Position numbers and translations under genes: made by a program
NCBI RefSeq assembly: GCF_936916975.1
Contig: NZ_CAKZGO010000043.1
Location: 1-64,000 of the forward strand
Source of the DNA: an uncultured Dongia sp.
GTDB lineage: Bacteria > Pseudomonadota > Alphaproteobacteria > Dongiales > Dongiaceae
DNA length: 64,000 bases
Direction: 5' to 3'
In this document: positions 58,874-64,000 of the stretch, in pieces
Position numbering within the stretch: the first letter of the stretch is position 1
Layout: each line of letters opens with the position of its first letter
The notes under the pieces: generated by a model
Told to the model about the DNA's origin: nothing
The model's input: only the letters and a program-made list of their open reading frames with translations
Databases searched by the model: none

Positions 58874-58933
58874 TGTCTTACTCCTGCATAATATTCGACG
58901 TGGTTATCAAGAAAATCCGTTGGGCGACTTTCG

Positions 58934-59686
58934 CTACCGCTTCGCCGCGTAATAGGCGACGCGGCGCTCGAGATAGGCGAGAACTTCCGAGATGGAGAAG
59001 GCCATGGCGAACAGGACCACCAGCACGGCCCAGAAATGCGTCATCAGGAAGTTCGAGGAATACAGTTCGAACAGCGCGCCAAAGCCCACGATCGAGATCA
59101 GCAATTGACCGATGATCACGCCCTTCACCGCGCGGATGACGCCGATGCGCACGCCGCCCAGAATTTCCGGCAGTGCCGCCCAGAAATAGATCTTGAAGAA
59201 GGCTTCCAGCGGCTTGGCCCCGAAGCTTCGGGCCATCTCGATCATCGAGCGGTTGATCTGCATGACGCCCGCCCGCGTGTTCAGGATGATGATCCAGATC
59301 GCAAACAGCGTCGTCGTGATGATGATCGACGTCATGCCAAAGCCGAAGAGGACCATGAGCACAGGCACCAGCGCCGTCAGCGGTGCGCTGAGGAAGATGT
59401 TGACCCAGGGCAGGATCATTTCATCGAGCAGTCGGCTCTTGCCGATAAGAATGCCGACCGGAATGCCGATGACGATCGATGCGACCACACCGCCAAAGAA
59501 CGCATAGCCGGTTTCAGACAATGCCTTCAGAAAGGCCGGCGTGCCGATGATGTCGAACAGTGTCACGATCACGTGAGATAGTGGCGGTATGAAGAAGGTG
59601 AGGTCCATACGGCCGATGATTTCCCACAGCAACGCCCAGATGACGAGCGACGACATCGCTGGCAGCCTCAGTCCAAATGCTGTCAT
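58934..59686 (-). CDS. ABC transporter permease, TauC/SsuC type (1)
   Basis: A 250-aa permease with about six TMs and the EAA-loop region ARSFGAKPLEAFFKIYFWAALP typical of the nitrate/sulfonate/taurine family. It pairs with a second permease (60497) and the ATPase between them, so the importer uses two different permease subunits. Confidence 0.9.
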   Translation of the reverse strand: MTAFGLRLPAMSSLVIWALLWEIIGRMDLTFFIPPLSHVIVTLFDIIGTPAFLKALSETGYAFFGGVVASIVIGIPVGILIGKSRLLDEMILPWVNIFLSAPLTALVPVLMVLFGFGMTSIIITTTLFAIWIIILNTRAGVMQINRSMIEMARSFGAKPLEAFFKIYFWAALPEILGGVRIGVIRAVKGVIIGQLLISIVGFGALFELYSSNFLMTHFWAVLVVLFAMAFSISEVLAYLERRVAYYAAKR

Positions 59687-59694
59687 CTGGTCCT

Positions 59695-60516
59695 CTACTC
59701 GACGTAATTGCGCAGCGATGCCCAGATCCGGTCGATGATATCCAGATATTCCGGGTCCCGGCGGATGTTGGCTGCGTCCTTGTGGCGAAAGCTCGTTGGT
59801 CGGATCACTTCCGAGACGCGGCTCGGGCGGGGCAGCAGGACCGCGATCTGATCGGAGACATAGACCGCTTCCTCGATGGAATGGGTCACGAAAATAAAGG
59901 TCTTCTTCTCCTTCTGAACCAGTTCCAGCATGTCTTCCTGGAACTTCCGGCGGTTCTGCTCGTCGACGGCCGAGAAGGGTTCGTCCAGCAACAGGACCTG
60001 TGCGTCCACGGACAGTGCGCGTGCCAGACCGACGCGCTGGCGCATGCCGCCCGAGAGTTCATGGGGATAGCTCCGCTCAAATCCGGCGAGGCCCACATTC
60101 TTGATGTATTTTTCGGCAATGGCCTCGCGTTCCGATTTCGCGATCCCGCGCAGTTCCAGGCCAAAGGCGACATTGCGCATGACATTGGCCCATGGCAGCA
60201 GTGCAAAGTCCTGGAACACGAAGGCCCGGTCCGGGCCAGGTCCTGCAACCTTGACGCCATTGACCTCGACATCGCCCGAATCCGCCTTGAGCAGGCCGGC
60301 GATGATTTTCAGCAGTGTCGTCTTGCCGCAACCGGATGGCCCGAGCAGCGATGTCAATTGACCGCGCGGAAACTCAAGCGACAAATCGCGCAAGGCTTCG
60401 ACATTGCCGTATCCCTTGGACACGTTGCGCACGGACACGGCACTCTGAGCAACATCTGCCGGGGGCACGACGACCTGCAGGTTGTCGTAGGATTTTTCAA
60501 TCTGATGCATAGCCAC
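59695..60516 (-). CDS. ABC transporter ATPase, TauB/SsuB type
   Basis: About 273 aa. Walker A is GPSGCGKTTLLK, the signature LSGGMRQRVGLARAL, Walker B VLLLDEPFSAVD, and the H-loop VTHSIEEA. The DEPFSAVDEQ form is typical of taurine/nitrate importers. Start choice: GTG at 60516 with AGGA upstream, or ATG at 60510; the frame also opens to 60555 within the preceding permease gene. Confidence 0.92.
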   Translation of the reverse strand: MAMHQIEKSYDNLQVVVPPADVAQSAVSVRNVSKGYGNVEALRDLSLEFPRGQLTSLLGPSGCGKTTLLKIIAGLLKADSGDVEVNGVKVAGPGPDRAFVFQDFALLPWANVMRNVAFGLELRGIAKSEREAIAEKYIKNVGLAGFERSYPHELSGGMRQRVGLARALSVDAQVLLLDEPFSAVDEQNRRKFQEDMLELVQKEKKTFIFVTHSIEEAVYVSDQIAVLLPRPSRVSEVIRPTSFRHKDAANIRRDPEYLDIIDRIWASLRNYVE

Positions 60517-61258
60517 GGTTGTTTCCTGCAAACAAGAAGTTTTCGAATCGCTCAAGCAGGTTCAGAAATACGACAGCCAGAGCAATGATCGAGAAGATCG
60601 CTGCATACATGCTGGGGTAGTCTGCGATCGAGCGGCTATAGGTGATGATATCGCCGACGCCGGTCGGCGTGATCTTCAGTTCAGCGAGGATTGCGCCGAT
60701 GAATCCGGCCGAGATGCCGAGCCTCAATCCGGAGAAGATCACCGGCGACGCGGCGGGAATGATGATCTTGAGGATGACATCCCGGTCTCTCGCCAAAAAC
60801 GATGTCGCCATTTCCTTGATCGACGACGGCGTGTTGCGCACCGCACCGCTTGTATTGAGAACGATGACCGGCATCGCCATGATGCAGACGACGAACACCT
60901 TTGACGTCAGGCCGATGCCGTAAGCCATCACGAGGAGCGGGATCAGGGCAGCCAGGGGTGCTGCCTGCATGACGATGAAAACCGGCGAGAAGAGCCAGTC
61001 GAAGCGCTGGCTCAATCCCGTCCAGAGGCCAAGACTGATGCCGAAGACGGCGGAGATCACAATGCCGACCACCAGGGGCTTCAGCGTCTCGGCATATGCA
61101 ACGAAGATCCTGCCGTCCAGCGTCATGGCGAGAAGGGCCTGCATCGATTCAAGAAATGTCGGGAACGCGAAGCTGACCGGAATTCTGCCCGCAATCTCCC
61201 AGGCCCCGAACACGAGGAGCGCGGAGAGGAGCTTAAGGAGCAGTGATCTGTGTTTCAT
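60497..61258 (-). CDS. ABC transporter permease, TauC/SsuC type (2)
   Basis: A 253-aa permease with a TM bundle and the EAA-like segment MATSFLARDRDVILKIIIPAA. It overlaps the ATPase gene by 20 nt. Having two unlike permeases side by side suggests a heterodimeric membrane channel. Confidence 0.9.
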   Translation of the reverse strand: MKHRSLLLKLLSALLVFGAWEIAGRIPVSFAFPTFLESMQALLAMTLDGRIFVAYAETLKPLVVGIVISAVFGISLGLWTGLSQRFDWLFSPVFIVMQAAPLAALIPLLVMAYGIGLTSKVFVVCIMAMPVIVLNTSGAVRNTPSSIKEMATSFLARDRDVILKIIIPAASPVIFSGLRLGISAGFIGAILAELKITPTGVGDIITYSRSIADYPSMYAAIFSIIALAVVFLNLLERFENFLFAGNNRGYASD

Positions 61259-61340
61259 GCGTGCGCCAATCTTGCGTTCTGGCTTGCCTTCTGGAAATAA
61301 CGGCGGCCATCCATTGAATGGAATGGCCGCCGTTCGTTGC

Positions 61341-62315
61341 CTATTTCAGCGCGGCGTCAAGCGGCGCGAAGTACCAGAAGTCGTCGATGTTGAGCGTCTT
61401 CGGGTCGCCGTCAAGCTGGCCGGCGCGGGTGTACCACTCCAGATCCGCCGTGGCCGCCTTCCGGCCGCCGCCATTGGGGTCATAGAGACCACCTTCGACC
61501 GCTTCCGCGTAGAAGCCATCAAGTTCATCGAGGACTTCCTTGGGCAGCTGGCCGATCGGACCTTCCGGGTTGGTTTCGCGGCGAATAATCGTCGGGTCCT
61601 TCGCCATGTCCTGCCAGACGCTGACCAGGGCCTTCACGAAGATGTTCACCTGCTCTTCGTTCGACTTGATCCAATCGAGATTGGCAAACAGGGCCTCGTC
61701 GCTGGCATCGACATCGAACATCGGCAGGGCATGAAACCGGTCAGGGGCTTCCTTGACGATCTTGTTCTTGTTGGAGATGTCGAGAATCGTCGCCTCACCC
61801 TGACCCGCCAGCAAGGCCGCGACGCGATTGCCGGAGCCCGGCACATAGGAGCGTTCGCCGAACTTGATGCCTTCGCGTTCTTCAATCACGTTGGCAATGG
61901 AATCGGTGCCGCCGCCGCGGGAATGCAACATGATCGGTTCGCCGTTCAGATCCTTCAACGTCTTGTATTTCATGGTCGTGACCGGGAAGAATTTCAGCTT
62001 CGAGAGCTGGAACACGATCCGGACCGGCGCCTTGGAGCGCTGCATGATCGCATAGGGCGTGCCGAAGCCAATATTCATCTGCCCGCTGAGCACGGCCTGG
62101 ATGGCCAGCTCTTCATCGGCAAAAGCCGTCCATTCATAATCGAGCCCGTTGGCTTTTGCCCGGTCCAGCGCCACAAAGAATGCGGCCATCTCGTCCGACG
62201 GTGTTTCCGCCAGCGCAATCTTGAGTGTTTCGGCGTGCGCCGACGACATCATCAGGCCGACCGCAAGTGCGGTTGCGCTGACGAAACCCGCGAATCTCTT
62301 CGATAGACTCTTCAT
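61341..62315 (-). CDS. Periplasmic substrate-binding protein, NMT1/TauA-like
   Basis: A 324-aa solute-binding protein. The signal peptide ends near SSAHAETLKIA; the first domain starts at TPSDEMAAFFVALDRAK, followed by FADEELAIQAVLSGQMNIGFG and the HSRGGGTDSIANVIEER block that contacts ligand in this family. GGGAGGATGAC precedes the ATG. It supplies the importer at 58934-61258. Ligand unknown; the nearby lyase and FAH enzyme suggest an aromatic or amino-acid-derived compound. Confidence 0.9.
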   Translation of the reverse strand: MKSLSKRFAGFVSATALAVGLMMSSAHAETLKIALAETPSDEMAAFFVALDRAKANGLDYEWTAFADEELAIQAVLSGQMNIGFGTPYAIMQRSKAPVRIVFQLSKLKFFPVTTMKYKTLKDLNGEPIMLHSRGGGTDSIANVIEEREGIKFGERSYVPGSGNRVAALLAGQGEATILDISNKNKIVKEAPDRFHALPMFDVDASDEALFANLDWIKSNEEQVNIFVKALVSVWQDMAKDPTIIRRETNPEGPIGQLPKEVLDELDGFYAEAVEGGLYDPNGGGRKAATADLEWYTRAGQLDGDPKTLNIDDFWYFAPLDAALK

Positions 62316-62365
62316 GTCATCCTCCCACGGACGGTTTAGCGCCTTGATGGCGGTGGTTCTTTCTG

Positions 62366-62384
62366 AACCAATTGCAGATTGGTT
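62366..62384. promoter_or_regulatory. Candidate GntR operator 1
   Basis: A perfect inverted repeat AACCAAT-N5-ATTGGTT between the importer and regulator genes, 51-69 bp upstream of the substrate-binding protein start. A further TTTGGTT follows 10 bp after the second arm. Confidence 0.55.
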
Positions 62385-62461
62385 ATATTTGGTTCTGGAG
62401 AAGAGTCAACCCGCCGCCAACAAATCTCTTGAAACCCAGCGGCGTTTCAGGGATATTCGCC

Positions 62462-62483
62462 AAACCAATCACTAAATTGGTTT
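62462..62483. promoter_or_regulatory. Candidate GntR operator 2
   Basis: A perfect inverted repeat AAACCAAT-N6-ATTGGTTT ending 6 bp before the regulator's start codon. Same half-site as operator 1, centres about 97 bp apart. Its position suggests autorepression. Confidence 0.55.
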
Positions 62484-62489
62484 TGATCG

Positions 62490-63227
62490 ATGAATACCAT
62501 TTTTGCCGAAGATGGTGGGGCGCTGACCCAGCTGCGGGCTTATCTCGCCCAGATGGAACTGCCCCCCGACAGCCGCCTGCCGCCGGAACGCGACCTCGCC
62601 TTGACGCTGGGGGTGAGCCGCGCGGAGCTGCGCAAGGCGCTCTCCACGCTGGAAAGCGAGGGCCAGCTGTGGCGCCATGTCGGCAAGGGCACCTTCATCG
62701 GCAGTCGGCCGATCGACACGCTGGCCGACATCGCCGCCATCACCCGCCGCACCAACCCGACCGAGGTGATGCGCACGCGCCTGCTGCTGGAACCGGAGGT
62801 AACGCGCGCCGCGGCCCTCATGGCGACATCCGGCCAGATCGCCGAGATGCGCATTTGCCTTGCCAAGATGAAGAGCGCGCAGACCTGGCGGCAATATGAG
62901 GCGTGGGACACACGCCTGCACCGCGTGGTGGCAGAGTCCAGCCAGAACTCGCTGCTCCTCGCTCTGCTGGACACGCTGAACGCCGTGCGCCGTGCGGTGG
63001 TGTGGGGGCGCTTACGCGCCAACAAGGTGAAGCCCGATCCCGATCACCACAGTTTTGCCGAACATGAAGCGATCGTGGCCGCGATCGAGGACCGCGACAT
63101 GGACCGCGCCGCCGGCGCCATGCGCCGCCATCTGCAAAGCGTCGAGCGCAAGCTGATGAAAACGGACAGCGACGCGGATCACGCCAGCAGCGAAACTGCC
63201 CGCGCCGATCTGGTGCTCGCGCGCTAG
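62490..63227 (+). CDS. FCD-type GntR transcriptional regulator
   Basis: A 245-aa regulator. The N-terminal winged helix has LPPERDLALTLGVSRAELRKAL and GQLWRHVGKGTFIG; the C-terminal FCD effector domain (about residues 90-225) shows RLLLEPEVTRAAA, DTRLHRVVAESSQN and FAEHEAIVAAIEDRD, with the His and Asp residues of a metal-dependent FCD pocket. It is divergent from the ABC importer and is the likely repressor of that operon. Its stop overlaps the lyase stop (CTAG). Confidence 0.92.
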   Translation: MNTIFAEDGGALTQLRAYLAQMELPPDSRLPPERDLALTLGVSRAELRKALSTLESEGQLWRHVGKGTFIGSRPIDTLADIAAITRRTNPTEVMRTRLLLEPEVTRAAALMATSGQIAEMRICLAKMKSAQTWRQYEAWDTRLHRVVAESSQNSLLLALLDTLNAVRRAVVWGRLRANKVKPDPDHHSFAEHEAIVAAIEDRDMDRAAGAMRRHLQSVERKLMKTDSDADHASSETARADLVLAR

Positions 63228-64000
63228 AGATCTTTCGGCAAGCTCGCGGCGACAGCTGCGCCCCAGGCGCTCTCGCCCATGCGCTTTGCCACCAAAGCGA
63301 TGTCAGGCGACAGGAAGCGATCCTGGTTGTAGGGCGCGATCTCCTGGCGCAGGACGGCATAAGCCGCCTCGGTGCCGTGACCGCGCTTCAGGCCGGGATA
63401 GAACTCCATCGCCTGGGCCGCCAGCAGATATTCGATGGCGAGGATGTGGCGCGTATTGGCGATGACCTGCAGGCATTTCAGCGCTGAGGGTGTCCCCAGG
63501 CTGAGGTGATCCTCCTGCTGCGCCGAGGTGATGTAATTGTCGGTGACGTAAGGATGCGAGAGCAGCTTGTTCTCGGCCGCCAGCGACGCCGCCGCATATT
63601 GGGCGATCATCATGCCGGAATTGACGCCGCCTTCCGCCACCAGGAAGGCCGGCAAGGTGCTGACCGCCGGATTGATCAGCCGGTCGAGGCGACGTTCTGC
63701 GACGGAGCCCAGTTCAGCACTCGCCATGGCGAGGAGATCCATCGCCATCCCCAGACTTTGCCCATGCGGATGTGCATTTGAAATGACGCGGTAATCCTCC
63801 GGCGTGCCGATCACCAGCGGGTTGTCGGTGGCGGAGCCCAGTTCCACCTCGATCTGGCGGCGGACATGGTCGATCTGGTCGCGCGTGGCGCCATGGATCT
63901 GCGGGATCGAGCGGATCGAGAGCGCGTCCTGGGTGCGGAAACCCTTGAAATGGGCAACAATCTCGCTCCCCGCCAGCAACGCTCGCAACCGCCTGCCGAC
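63224..64000 (-). CDS. Aromatic amino acid lyase (HutH-like), partial at window end
   Basis: The C-terminal part of a MIO-type lyase; the frame stays open to position 64000, so the N-terminal half with the Ala-Ser-Gly cofactor triad is outside the window. Seen blocks: RTQDALSIRSIPQIHGATRD, SATDNPLV, NSGMMIAQYAAASLAAENK and TSAQQEDHLSLGT, which match histidine/phenylalanine ammonia-lyases. The usual RCxPQ is RSIPQ and the GNFHG region is AHPHG, so the substrate may differ from histidine. Probably acts on a compound brought in by the neighbouring ABC importer. Confidence 0.88.
   Translation of the reverse strand, partial: VGRRLRALLAGSEIVAHFKGFRTQDALSIRSIPQIHGATRDQIDHVRRQIEVELGSATDNPLVIGTPEDYRVISNAHPHGQSLGMAMDLLAMASAELGSVAERRLDRLINPAVSTLPAFLVAEGGVNSGMMIAQYAAASLAAENKLLSHPYVTDNYITSAQQEDHLSLGTPSALKCLQVIANTRHILAIEYLLAAQAMEFYPGLKRGHGTEAAYAVLRQEIAPYNQDRFLSPDIALVAKRMGESAWGAAVAASLPKDL

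Noticed and set aside
63224-64000. Truncated lyase as a pseudogene
   Set aside because: The frame is open to the last base of the window, so it is simply cut by the window edge.

Overview
The window is GC-rich and densely packed, with many 1-4 nt gene overlaps (ATGA and TTGA types). It has no rRNA, tRNA, CRISPR array, phage or insertion sequence that I could recognise. The gene families point to an alphaproteobacterium, most likely of the Rhodospirillales: a CpdR-type receiver, a TIGR02302/DUF4175 membrane protein, an MJ0042 zinc-ribbon protein, the order ftsE-ftsX-ydcF-plsC, argH-small lipoprotein-lysA, and a Fur/FecIR iron locus. Genus cannot be fixed from the sequence alone.

Layout. 1-2.3 kb: an AT-rich leader and a membrane PAS protein with a degenerate HD-GYP domain. 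2.3-7.3 kb: an exported alpha/beta hydrolase, then the ydbH-ynbE-ydbL envelope-bridge operon. 7.4-12.6 kb: a six-gene accessory cassette of the CO-dehydrogenase/xanthine-dehydrogenase type (MoxR ATPase, VWA protein, two XdhC pieces, a molybdopterin-binding/nucleotidyltransferase fusion and a NifU/IscU-like scaffold), with no hydroxylase structural genes beside it. 12.6-20.4 kb: plsC, ydcF, ftsX and ftsE, a zinc-ribbon protein, a CpdR-like receiver and a TIGR02302 protein. 20.5-24 kb: lysA, a small LptM-like lipoprotein and argH, with a divergent TlpA-type thioredoxin. 24-30 kb: a GT-C-like membrane protein, a 3-hydroxyacyl-CoA dehydrogenase with etfA/etfB, a PduO-type adenosyltransferase and a HIG1-like twin-TM protein. 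29.6-33.9 kb: an aldo/keto reductase, a GNAT enzyme, a Tat-exported serine hydrolase and an RTX protein. 34-36.1 kb: a split Aer-like pair (PAS protein plus MCP) preceded by an array of AGGACA hexamers. 36-42.6 kb: an FAD oxidase, a Fur-boxed DUF2061 protein, pabC/pabB, a one-domain ModE-like regulator, a C45 peptidase and ChaC.

42.7-51.4 kb is an iron-acquisition locus read entirely on the minus strand: FecI sigma, FecR, a siderophore receptor with an STN signalling domain, PiuC, a PepSY protein, then ExbB-ExbD-TonB. Fur-like boxes precede fecI, the receptor and exbB; a fourth precedes the distant DUF2061 gene. 51.5-57 kb holds an unknown protein and a MacA-MacB-outer-membrane-factor exporter. 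57.2-64 kb holds a TSUP permease and then a catabolic-looking unit (FAH-family enzyme, a taurine/nitrate-type ABC importer, an FCD-GntR regulator with two palindromic operator candidates, and an atypical aromatic amino acid lyase running off the window).

Three kinds of structure are not explained by genes. First, two intergenic elements (21.8 kb and 58.0 kb) can each fold into the same cloverleaf-like four-way junction although their arm sequences differ. Second, a family of CCCTCCCCCTGAAGGG-type palindromes occurs at least four times and in one case supplies the C-terminus of a protein. Third, four AGGACA hexamers lie about two helical turns apart upstream of the split aerotaxis operon.
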